Positions 1 through 5,711 of a stretch of DNA of 5,711 nt are shown here, one piece after another (the stretch's first letter is position 1; each line of letters starts with the position of its first letter). A model generated the notes under the pieces. The model was not told the DNA's origin. It did not search any database and saw nothing but the letters and a program-made list of their open reading frames with translations. The position numbers were made by a program, and so were the translations under genes. The DNA is taken from the NCBI GenBank assembly GCA_002402325.1, contig DHFQ01000061.1, positions 1-5,711 on the forward strand, in the 5' to 3' direction. The DNA is from Candidatus Aminicenantes bacterium UBA4820 (GTDB lineage Bacteria > Acidobacteriota > UBA4820).

Positions 1-15
1 GCACTCTGGTGTCAT
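1..15 (-). CDS. Start of a downstream gene, cut by the window edge
   Basis: Only five codons are visible, reading ATG ACA CCA GAG TGC (MTPEC). The case for a real start is the ribosome binding site just before it, GGGAGGAG followed by AAA and then ATG, on the same strand as the three other genes. The product cannot be named. It follows the peptidase gene after 139 nt and may be a fourth operon member or have its own promoter, although I found no convincing -10 for one. Confidence 0.6.
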
Positions 16-18
16 TTT

Positions 19-26
19 CTCCTCCC
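19..26 (-). promoter_or_regulatory. Strong ribosome binding site of the downstream partial gene
   Basis: GGGAGGAG is followed by AAA and the ATG at 15-13. This extended anti-16S match is the main support for calling the truncated fourth gene. Confidence 0.65.
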
Positions 27-126
27 GTTTTCGTAGAAAAGCGCACTTTGAACCAATTTTCTGGGGATTTTTTCTTGATTTTGTCAAAAAAAAGTTATTT
101 TTGAGTAAAAAAAATACTTATAATAG

Positions 127-156
127 AAAGATGGGTCTTCTTATTTGAACATCTTT
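127..156 (-). terminator. Possible weak terminator hairpin at the end of the peptidase gene
   Basis: A perfect 7-bp inverted repeat, AAAGATG/CATCTTT (156-150 with 133-127), has a 16-nt loop and overlaps the TAA stop of the peptidase gene. On the minus strand an eight-T run follows about 12 nt later (114-107) and another eight-T run later still (93-86). The stem is short and A/T-rich and the T tract is not adjacent, so this is a poor intrinsic terminator. Read-through into the next gene is equally likely. Confidence 0.25.
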
Positions 157-2269
157 AGCTGTTTAGTGTCTGCCACAAAAAGGTGTAGGCGAGGGCAGAC
201 ATATATGCTTGCTGTATGTGATCGGCAGCCCCTTGATGTCCGCCTTCAATGTTTTCGTAATATCTGACATCAAGTCCCATCTCCATCATCTTTGCTGTCA
301 TCTTTCGTGCATGTCCCGGGTGGACTCTATCATCTTTCGTCGATGACATTATGAGAATTGGAGGATATTTTTTCCCCTTTTGTAAGTTGTGGTAAGGAGA
401 AAAGGTTTGTATAAATTTCCATTCCTGCGGGTTATCAGGGTCTCCATATTCCGCCATCCACGATGCTCCTGCAAGAAGTTTTGAATACCTCCTCATATCC
501 AGAAGAGGCGATTCACAAACAATTGCACCAAAGAGTTCTGGATACTTTGTAAGCATATTTCCCATTAAAAGCCCTCCATTTGAACCGCCTTCAATTCCAA
601 GATGTTTTGGGGAGGTTACTTTTCTGTCAATCAAATCTTTCGCAACTGCAGAAAAATCCTCATAACATTTGTTTCTATTTTCTTTTATTGCTGATTGGTG
701 CCATTTAGGCCCATACTCTCCGCCACCCCTAATGTTTGCCACCACAAAAACTCCGCCTTTGCTTAACCACGCATAGCCTGTTACACCGCTATAATATGGC
801 GTTAAGGAAAATTCAAACCCACCATAACCTGTCAAAAGGGTTTTATTTGTTCCATCAAGTTTCAATCCCTTTTTTGAAACCTGAAAATAGGGGATTTTTG
901 TCCCATCTTTTGAAGTGGCGAAATGCTGCGAAATTTCAAATTGCGATGAATCAAAGAAGTGAGGTCCCTCCTTGAGTTTTTCCAATTTCTTCCCGATGGT
1001 TCCGTAATACAAAGATGGTGGAGTTAAGAAATCGGTTATTGATAAGAAAAAGTCATCTGATTCCTCTTCATCCACGCTCCACATTGATATTGTGGAAAAG
1101 CCAGTTCCCTGTTGAAGATTTTCCCTTTTCCACTCTTTTCCCTCTTCTGGCGTCAATATGAAAACTTTACTTTTAACATTATCAAGAATCGTCAGGGTTA
1201 GATGGTTCAAAGTCCAGTTGTAAGATTCAAGAGATGTTGTCTCTGTTGGTTCAAATAAAACAACAAAGTCCCTCTTACCATTTAAAAATTGATCAAATTT
1301 TGTTGCAAGAAGGGAACCCGAAGGATGTGTATGTCCATTTATTTTCCACGGTGTTCTTAAACTTATAAGCATCCATTCTCTATGAACAGAGGCATTGGCA
1401 TCAATCGGAACATCAATTTTTACAAGTCTGTTATCCGTCGAGCGAAGGAAGATTTCGCTTTCATAAAAAGAGATCTGTCTATAAACAAAATGTCTTTCAA
1501 AACCTTTTGTGTTGTCGTAGTAAGCGCCTACAGACATATCGTTGCTTTTTCCTTCATAGACCATCTCTGCAGATTCAAGCGGAGTTCCCCTTTTCCACAT
1601 TTTTACGATTCTCGGATAACCAGAATCTGTCAGTGAATCTTTCCCAAAATCTGTCGCAACATAGACAGAATTCTCGTCAATCCATGAGATTGATCCCTTT
1701 GATTCGGGTAGTTCAAAACCACCTTTTATAAATTCTCTCTTCTCAACATCAAATTCTCTTACCACACTTGCATCTGCCCCACCCTTTGAAAGACTCACAA
1801 GCGCCCTTTTGTAGGAGGGCTTTAACATCTCAAAGCCTTTAAAAACCCAACTTACACCCTCTTTTTTTCCAAGTTCATCTACATCAAGAATCACATCCCA
1901 TAAAGGCTCCTTTTTTTTATACTCCTCAAGAGTTGTTCTTCGCAAAATTCCACGAGGATTTTTATCATCTTTCCAGAAGTTGTAAAAATAATTTCCCGCC
2001 TTCCAGATGTAGGGGATTCTTTCTTTTGAATCAAGGATTTTTAAAATATTGTCCTCAAGTTCTTTGAATTCCATAGTACCTGCAAGTTGTTCAATAGTCT
2101 CTTTATTTCTTTCCTTTACAAAGTTGAGCGCTCTTTCTCCTGTAACATCTTCAAGCCAAAGATATTTGTCCTCAGGTTCTATTGTGAGGCTTGAATTGCT
2201 TTTCTGAATCGCGTTTGAACAACCGAGCAAAAAAATAAAAAACAGAATAAAAGTCGCAAACCTTTTCAT
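155..2269 (-). CDS. Lipoprotein prolyl oligopeptidase, S9 family serine peptidase
   Basis: A 704-residue protein of the prolyl oligopeptidase (S9A-type) family, which cleaves short peptides after proline. The N-terminus is a lipoprotein signal: KR, a hydrophobic run (about 6-15), then LLGC with Cys17 as the lipidated residue. Ser at +2 predicts outer-membrane sorting. Residues about 36-430 form the propeller domain, opening with YLWLEDVTGERAL, a segment typical of the group of bacterial S9 peptidases that also has the NFW-DD-NPRGILRRTT signature. The alpha/beta hydrolase domain (about 455-704) has the oxyanion tyrosine in GYGGF (Y482), RGGGEYG (514-520), the nucleophile in GGSNGG (S563), Asp646 and the substrate arginine R648 in KDDRVHP, and His678 in EGGHQG. 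The triad is complete, so activity is expected. It lies 39 nt after the GS-like gene and has a perfect AGGAGG 5 nt before its ATG. It probably acts in the periplasm or at the outer membrane on peptides. Confidence 0.95.
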   Translation of the reverse strand: MKRFATFILFFIFLLGCSNAIQKSNSSLTIEPEDKYLWLEDVTGERALNFVKERNKETIEQLAGTMEFKELEDNILKILDSKERIPYIWKAGNYFYNFWKDDKNPRGILRRTTLEEYKKKEPLWDVILDVDELGKKEGVSWVFKGFEMLKPSYKRALVSLSKGGADASVVREFDVEKREFIKGGFELPESKGSISWIDENSVYVATDFGKDSLTDSGYPRIVKMWKRGTPLESAEMVYEGKSNDMSVGAYYDNTKGFERHFVYRQISFYESEIFLRSTDNRLVKIDVPIDANASVHREWMLISLRTPWKINGHTHPSGSLLATKFDQFLNGKRDFVVLFEPTETTSLESYNWTLNHLTLTILDNVKSKVFILTPEEGKEWKRENLQQGTGFSTISMWSVDEEESDDFFLSITDFLTPPSLYYGTIGKKLEKLKEGPHFFDSSQFEISQHFATSKDGTKIPYFQVSKKGLKLDGTNKTLLTGYGGFEFSLTPYYSGVTGYAWLSKGGVFVVANIRGGGEYGPKWHQSAIKENRNKCYEDFSAVAKDLIDRKVTSPKHLGIEGGSNGGLLMGNMLTKYPELFGAIVCESPLLDMRRYSKLLAGASWMAEYGDPDNPQEWKFIQTFSPYHNLQKGKKYPPILIMSSTKDDRVHPGHARKMTAKMMEMGLDVRYYENIEGGHQGAADHIQQAYMSALAYTFLWQTLNS

Positions 2270-2274
2270 AAAAT

Positions 2275-2280
2275 CCTCCT
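2275..2280 (-). promoter_or_regulatory. Ribosome binding site of the peptidase gene
   Basis: A perfect AGGAGG lies 5 nt before the ATG at 2269. It confirms the start that yields the lipoprotein signal, and suggests the peptidase is translated independently of the upstream genes and perhaps more strongly. Confidence 0.85.
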
Positions 2281-2308
2281 GAAATTATAGGTGAAAACTT
2301 TAATTGCC

Positions 2309-3709
2309 TTAAATATCAAAATAGAGATAAAATTCGTAAGGGTTGGGTCTTCTCAAGGCTTCGCTAACTTCTGTATTTCTTTTAAAATCAATCCATTCAT
2401 AAAGAAAATCTTTGACGAAAACGTCTCCTTTTAAAAGAAATTCATTGTCATTTTCAAGTTCTTTTAATGCAGATTTAAGAGATTCTGGTGGTCGCTTGAA
2501 ATTTTTTGCCTCCTTACAAGTCAACTCTTTCTCAATCGCTTTTTCTGGTTTAATTTTGTTAACTATTCCATCAAGCCCAGCCATAACTTGTGCAGAGAGG
2601 GCAAGGTAAGGGTTGCAGGATGGGTCGGAAAGTTTAAATGTAATATTTCTTTGTTCCGGTGTAGTCCCGGCATTTGCAATGTTTATAACCGACCTTGAAT
2701 CAGTTTTTGAATAAGAAAAAAATAATGGGGTATCATCATCAGATAAAAATCTTTTATAGGAATTTGTTGTGGGCGCGACAATCGCCGATAACGCTCCTGA
2801 ATGTTTTAAAAGACCACCAATGTAAAAGAGTGCAAGGTCTGAAAGCCCTTCATAACTTGTTCCATCAAATAGAGACTTTCCATCCCTCAATAAAGTGTGA
2901 TGCACCTTCATTCCCGAACCTTTTTCCCCGAAAAGAGGTTTTGGCAAAAATGTCGCTGTTTTTCCAAAACGCCTTGCCACATTTTTTACAACATATTTGA
3001 ACTTCATAAAATTATCTGCACTTTTTAAAAGAGTATTATTTTTTAAAACAATTTCACACTGGGAGCAAGATTCTTTATGACTATGAGATTTAACAGGAAT
3101 TTGAACCTCATCTAAAATTTTTACCATCTCTCCTCTTAAATTGTTGAGCGAATCAAGAGGAGGGGTGCTCAAGCATCCGCCATTCTTTTTTATCTTGTAG
3201 TTAAGGTTTGGATTTTCATCCCTTCCGCTATTCCAGATTCCTTCCTCAGAATCAACGAAATAAAAACAGGTGTTTGAATCAACCCCAAACCTCACATCGT
3301 CAAAGACAAAAAATTCAATATCAAGCCCAAGAAAAACATCATCAGCAATTTGAGTTGATTTTAAAACAGATTCAGTCTTTTTTGCAATACTCCTTGAATC
3401 CATAGTAAATCTCTTTTTGTTTGTTGGATCAATTATGTCGCAAATAAAGAGAAGAGTTCTCTGATGGTTGAATGGATCAAAGAATGCGGTTTCAATATCG
3501 GGGATCAATGTCAACTCTGATTTATGAACAGAAGGAAATACCTTTTTTGAGGGTGTTTCAAAACAAATCCCATCCTTGAGCACATTTTTATTGAATTCTT
3601 TTGCCGGGATTGTAAAATGTTGAAAGCATCCATTTGGATTTGTAAATCTTAAATCAATTTGTTCAATCTCTCCACTCTTTATTTTTGAAAAAAGGTCTTC
3701 TAAATCCAT
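2309..3709 (-). CDS. Glutamine synthetase type I-like protein, probable pseudoenzyme
   Basis: A 466-residue protein, essentially the length of enterobacterial GlnA (469), and alignable end to end by eye: IDLRFTNPNG (18-27) in the N-terminal beta-grasp domain, then SRSIAKK (105-111), EFFVFDDVRFG (132-142), RFGKTATFLPKP (247-258), PTTNSYKR (313-320) and NPYLALSAQVMAGLDGI (366-382). It belongs to the GSI family that makes glutamine from glutamate, ammonia and ATP. Catalytic positions (Salmonella numbering) are heavily altered: E129 is D130, E212 is K212, H269 is K268, E357 is T357, N264 is K263, R339 is S338, R344 is N343, R359 is K359 and D50 is E51. E131, E220, H271 and R321 are kept. The adenylylated Tyr397 is absent. 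The intact frame and conserved core argue against simple decay. It is therefore probably not a glutamine synthetase in activity; binding, regulatory or scaffold roles are possible. The start has no good ribosome binding site and follows the preceding stop by 6 nt, so translational coupling is likely. Confidence 0.9.
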   Translation of the reverse strand: MDLEDLFSKIKSGEIEQIDLRFTNPNGCFQHFTIPAKEFNKNVLKDGICFETPSKKVFPSVHKSELTLIPDIETAFFDPFNHQRTLLFICDIIDPTNKKRFTMDSRSIAKKTESVLKSTQIADDVFLGLDIEFFVFDDVRFGVDSNTCFYFVDSEEGIWNSGRDENPNLNYKIKKNGGCLSTPPLDSLNNLRGEMVKILDEVQIPVKSHSHKESCSQCEIVLKNNTLLKSADNFMKFKYVVKNVARRFGKTATFLPKPLFGEKGSGMKVHHTLLRDGKSLFDGTSYEGLSDLALFYIGGLLKHSGALSAIVAPTTNSYKRFLSDDDTPLFFSYSKTDSRSVINIANAGTTPEQRNITFKLSDPSCNPYLALSAQVMAGLDGIVNKIKPEKAIEKELTCKEAKNFKRPPESLKSALKELENDNEFLLKGDVFVKDFLYEWIDFKRNTEVSEALRRPNPYEFYLYFDI

Positions 3710-3715
3710 AAAGAA
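3710..3715 (-). other. Six-base junction, probable translational coupling
   Basis: The TAG of the TonB fusion gene (3718-3716) is followed by TTCTTT and then the ATG of the GS-like gene. The only purine-rich match is AAGGGA (3726-3721), inside the last codons of the upstream gene and 11 nt from the start, which is long for a good ribosome binding site. Ribosomes finishing the first gene therefore probably reinitiate here, linking the amounts of the two proteins. Confidence 0.6.
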
Positions 3716-5575
3716 CTATTTCCCTTTCATTGTGAAGAGAAAATTTAGTGTCGTTGTAGTCTTTACCTTTACGCCATTTTTGAGCGGAGGAGTAAATTTT
3801 ATCTTTTCCGCCGCTTTTATGCTTGCATCTTTTAAACCGTAATCCGGGTCGGGAGATTTTACAACTTCAGCCTTTACAACATTACCGTTTTCATCAATTG
3901 TGATATTCACATAAACCCTTCCCTCCACTTTATTTTGTCTTGCAAGTGGGGGGTATTCAGGCTTGACATCGTTTAACTGTTTGGGCCTCGTATCAAGGTC
4001 TACATAATTTACAAAATCGCCCTCTTTCAAAGAGAGAGCTGGTTTTTCCTCAACTTTTGTTTCGGGTTGAGGAGTCGTGGGTGGTGGGGCAGATTCGCTT
4101 TTTGTTTCCTGTTGTATCGGAATCTTATTTTCAAGGGGCGTTGAAGGGGTTGATGGAGCCTCACTCTTTACATCCTTTTGAGCGATTTCAGTTTTTTGTT
4201 CCAATTTTGGAGGAAGTTCATTTTTAATCGCCTCTTGCTGAAGCTTTTGAGTCTCAGCAAGTTTTTGTTTTGCCTCCTCAAATTCCTTTTGAGCCTTTGC
4301 CTTCTCTTCAGGAGTCTTTGCCTTTGCTAAATCCTCCTCTTTTGCTTTAGTTTCGGCTTGAAATTTCTCTATCTGCTCTCTTAAAAGTTTGTTCTGTTCT
4401 TCAAGTTGCTTTAACTTTAACTCCTCTGCCTCTTTAACCTTTAACTCTTCTTCCTTTGCCTTCCCACTTCTTGAAGTTAAAAACCATCCCAAAATTATTA
4501 TGACGACCAGAGCAACAACGCCTATTCCGATGAAGATTCCCGTTTTACTCTCTTTTTCTTCTTCCGGTTCAATACCGAATGTGGGAATTTTTTGTTCTTC
4601 TACCGGAGCCTTCGGTGGTGGAATGACGATCTTCTTTTTTGGCTCAAATTGCTTTCTGTCTATCTTTAGAAGTTCTTCATCTTTTTTTGCATCAATTTCA
4701 TCCTGATCTCTGTAGATGGTGTGCATAAGGAAGGCTGTGTTGAAGGTCGAGGGGCTGTATTCTCCTGAAGTTATTAAATCATCAATATCATTTTTCATCT
4801 CATCAAGAGTTTTATAACTGTTTTCTTTATTCAATAGGCTTTTTTCAAGGATTGAATAAAGATTATCGGGAAGCCCTTCCGCTAAACCAATTCCCCTCTT
4901 TGCCTCCTGCAACCTCTCCTCCGGTTTGAATTGAAGTCCCGGAATTTCAAAACTCTCCCTCGTCAAAAATTCAAAAAATAGGAGCCCTAAAAAGTAAATC
5001 TGGTCTCTACTTTTAACTGCCCTTCCATCCTTTAACTCTTCTGGTAATGATCTTGTATATTTTTCAAGACTGGTTGAATGTTTTAGAGGAGTTGTTTGCA
5101 AATCTCTTAAAACTCCGGGAAGAAGTTTTATCTCACCTTCAAATGTTACAAAAATCATTTCACTGGTTAAATTTCCGTAAATAAAATCTTCCGTATTTAC
5201 AGAAACTATTGCATCAACTATCCTTGAAATCAAATAAACAGCTTGATCGTATGCTATTGGCATACCCTCTTTTAAACATTCAGAAAGGAGATGCGATAAA
5301 AGTCTTCCCCTTTGATACTCAAAAATGTAACCCAATTTTCCATCTTTCTCTACAAAATCAATAAGGTTCAGGATGTTTATATCTTTGATGTTCTTCCACT
5401 TTGAAAGATAGGTTTTGATGATTGTGTTAGCCTGAGGTTCCTTTGTGCACTCTTCATTCAAGAGGTGAAGGAAGTTTATTTGAACCTCACCCTTTATCGG
5501 AATTGCCTTAAAAACCTTTCCCAGTGATGTTTCCGCAAAATCTTCAACCAAAATGTAGTTACCAAAAGTATCCAT
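3716..5575 (-). CDS. Pseudokinase-TonB fusion membrane protein
   Basis: A 619-residue protein with no signal peptide. Residues about 7-268 match the protein kinase fold: VFKA at 21-24 is the end of the glycine-loop strand, and PEELKDG...SRDQIYFLG (178-197) matches the kinase APE and helix-F region. The catalytic residues are gone. VAIK reads VQIN (N34), HRDLKPEN reads YGNLTSEM (133-140) and DFG reads PGV (153-155), so it is probably a pseudokinase. A Lys/Pro/Glu linker (308-344) precedes one membrane helix (345-366), a Lys/Glu/Gln coiled coil (about 372-450) and a Pro-rich stretch (454-512). A TonB C-terminal domain (about 537-615) starts PEYPPLAR and carries the typical V-E-G-R-V and DENGNV signatures. 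The inferred topology is kinase domain in the cytoplasm and TonB domain in the periplasm, where such domains contact outer-membrane receptors. It is the first gene of the operon, its ATG lies 6 nt after a GGGGAG, and its stop is 6 nt before the next start. No ExbB/ExbD is in the window. The fold assignments are firm; the role is not. Confidence 0.9.
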   Translation of the reverse strand: MDTFGNYILVEDFAETSLGKVFKAIPIKGEVQINFLHLLNEECTKEPQANTIIKTYLSKWKNIKDINILNLIDFVEKDGKLGYIFEYQRGRLLSHLLSECLKEGMPIAYDQAVYLISRIVDAIVSVNTEDFIYGNLTSEMIFVTFEGEIKLLPGVLRDLQTTPLKHSTSLEKYTRSLPEELKDGRAVKSRDQIYFLGLLFFEFLTRESFEIPGLQFKPEERLQEAKRGIGLAEGLPDNLYSILEKSLLNKENSYKTLDEMKNDIDDLITSGEYSPSTFNTAFLMHTIYRDQDEIDAKKDEELLKIDRKQFEPKKKIVIPPPKAPVEEQKIPTFGIEPEEEKESKTGIFIGIGVVALVVIIILGWFLTSRSGKAKEEELKVKEAEELKLKQLEEQNKLLREQIEKFQAETKAKEEDLAKAKTPEEKAKAQKEFEEAKQKLAETQKLQQEAIKNELPPKLEQKTEIAQKDVKSEAPSTPSTPLENKIPIQQETKSESAPPPTTPQPETKVEEKPALSLKEGDFVNYVDLDTRPKQLNDVKPEYPPLARQNKVEGRVYVNITIDENGNVVKAEVVKSPDPDYGLKDASIKAAEKIKFTPPLKNGVKVKTTTTLNFLFTMKGK

Positions 5576-5581
5576 TTCAAT

Positions 5582-5587
5582 CTCCCC
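5582..5587 (-). promoter_or_regulatory. Ribosome binding site of the pseudokinase-TonB gene
   Basis: GGGGAG lies 6 nt before the ATG at 5575 and fixes that start. It sits only a few bases from the predicted transcript 5' end. Confidence 0.75.
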
Positions 5588-5596
5588 ATCTTAATT

Positions 5597-5625
5597 ATTA
5601 TATTTTTTGCTACCCTAAAAGTCAA
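5597..5625 (-). promoter_or_regulatory. Near-consensus sigma-70 promoter of the operon
   Basis: On the minus strand the -35 is TTGACT (5625-5620) and the -10 is a perfect TATAAT (5602-5597), with a 17-bp spacer. Transcription would start near 5591-5589, leaving a leader of about 15 nt that begins almost at the ribosome binding site of the pseudokinase-TonB gene. There is no room for a riboswitch or attenuator downstream of it, so any control probably acts on the promoter itself. Confidence 0.85.
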
Positions 5626-5649
5626 TTTATTATCCCCTAAATCCGACAT

Positions 5650-5683
5650 TGCTATAAAGTTTTGTTATCAAAAGATAATAGCA
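5650..5683. repeat. Nested inverted repeat upstream of the operon promoter
   Basis: Outer arms TGCTAT (5650-5655) and ATAGCA (5678-5683) enclose a second palindrome, TTATC-AAAA-GATAA (5665-5678). The element ends about 25 bp upstream of the -35 box and could be a regulator binding site or the end of an upstream transcript. In sequence this A/T-rich, such short arms can arise by chance. Confidence 0.25.
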
Positions 5684-5711
5684 GTAAGAATTTAACATCA
5701 AAACGAGAATC

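Noticed and set aside
82..87. Perfect TTGACA on the minus strand in the gap before the fourth gene
   Set aside because: At 16-19 bp downstream the sequence is C/A/G-rich (around CCAGAA) with no -10 match, so no promoter is called.
119..124. Plus-strand TATAAT near the left end
   Set aside because: There is no usable -35 at the right spacing, and it would only drive antisense transcription into the peptidase gene.
736..975. Plus-strand open frame inside the peptidase gene
   Set aside because: Fully antisense to a conserved catalytic-domain coding region and without a convincing start. The same holds for the open frames at 1382-1636, 1507-1731, 2412-2609, 2695-3000 and 3208-3405.
2284..2289. 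Perfect TATAAT on the minus strand between the GS-like and peptidase genes
   Set aside because: No good -35 lies at 16-18 bp, and the implied start point would fall inside the AGGAGG of the peptidase gene, removing its ribosome binding site.
2309..3709. Naming the second gene glnA
   Set aside because: The overall similarity is clear, but the loss of metal ligands and substrate arginines makes glutamine synthesis improbable, so the symbol would mislead.
4389..4706. Plus-strand Ser/Phe-rich open frame opposite the TonB fusion gene
   Set aside because: Its composition is just the reverse complement of the Lys/Glu-rich coiled coil and membrane helix codons, and it has no ribosome binding site.
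3716..5575. Calling the first gene an active Ser/Thr protein kinase
   Set aside because: The ATP-anchoring lysine, catalytic aspartate, catalytic-loop asparagine and DFG aspartate are all replaced, so phosphotransfer is unlikely.
5652..5711. Minus-strand frame open from the window edge to a TAG at 5654-5652, possible tail of an upstream gene
   Set aside because: Only 19 codons, and a second frame is equally open across this A/T-rich stretch. There is nothing to tell a real C-terminus from chance.

Overview
The window is AT-rich bacterial DNA carrying one leftward (minus-strand) gene cluster. In transcription order it holds a protein-kinase-like/TonB fusion (5575-3716), a type I glutamine synthetase homologue (3709-2309), a lipoprotein prolyl oligopeptidase (2269-155), and the first five codons of a fourth gene that runs off the left edge (15-1). 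A TonB C-terminal domain and a lipobox protein with Ser at +2 point to a Gram-negative-type (diderm) organism. Lys/Glu-rich proteins and AGA use for Arg would suit a thermophilic or anaerobic lineage. The combination of Ser/Thr-kinase-like domain, TonB_C and S9 peptidase resembles Acidobacteriota-type genomes, but that placement is a low-confidence guess.

Layout. Positions 5711-5576 are non-coding and hold a near-consensus sigma-70 promoter (TTGACT, 17 bp, TATAAT) with a transcript leader of only about 15 nt. Upstream of the -35 lies a small nested inverted repeat. Gene 1 and gene 2 are separated by 6 nt and are probably translationally coupled. Gene 2 and gene 3 are 39 nt apart, and gene 3 has a perfect AGGAGG. 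The 139-nt gap after gene 3 contains a weak 7-bp hairpin and several A/T tracts, then a very strong ribosome binding site for gene 4. No tRNA, rRNA, mobile element or CRISPR array is visible.

Biology. The two front genes look like pseudoenzymes. The kinase domain has lost the VAIK lysine, the HRD aspartate, the catalytic-loop Asn and the DFG motif. The glutamine synthetase homologue keeps the full-length fold but has lost or changed four of the six metal ligands, the adenylylation tyrosine and most glutamate/ATP-binding arginines. Where the family has its metal-ligand loop it carries an HxHxxxCxxC cluster. The third gene, in contrast, is an apparently intact serine peptidase with its full catalytic triad, anchored to the envelope by a lipid. 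My working hypothesis, which is inference, is an envelope module: a cytoplasmic pseudokinase (possibly with the GS-like protein as ligand-binding or scaffold partner) is connected through one membrane helix and a coiled-coil stalk to a periplasmic TonB domain, alongside a surface or periplasmic peptidase that trims proline-containing peptides.
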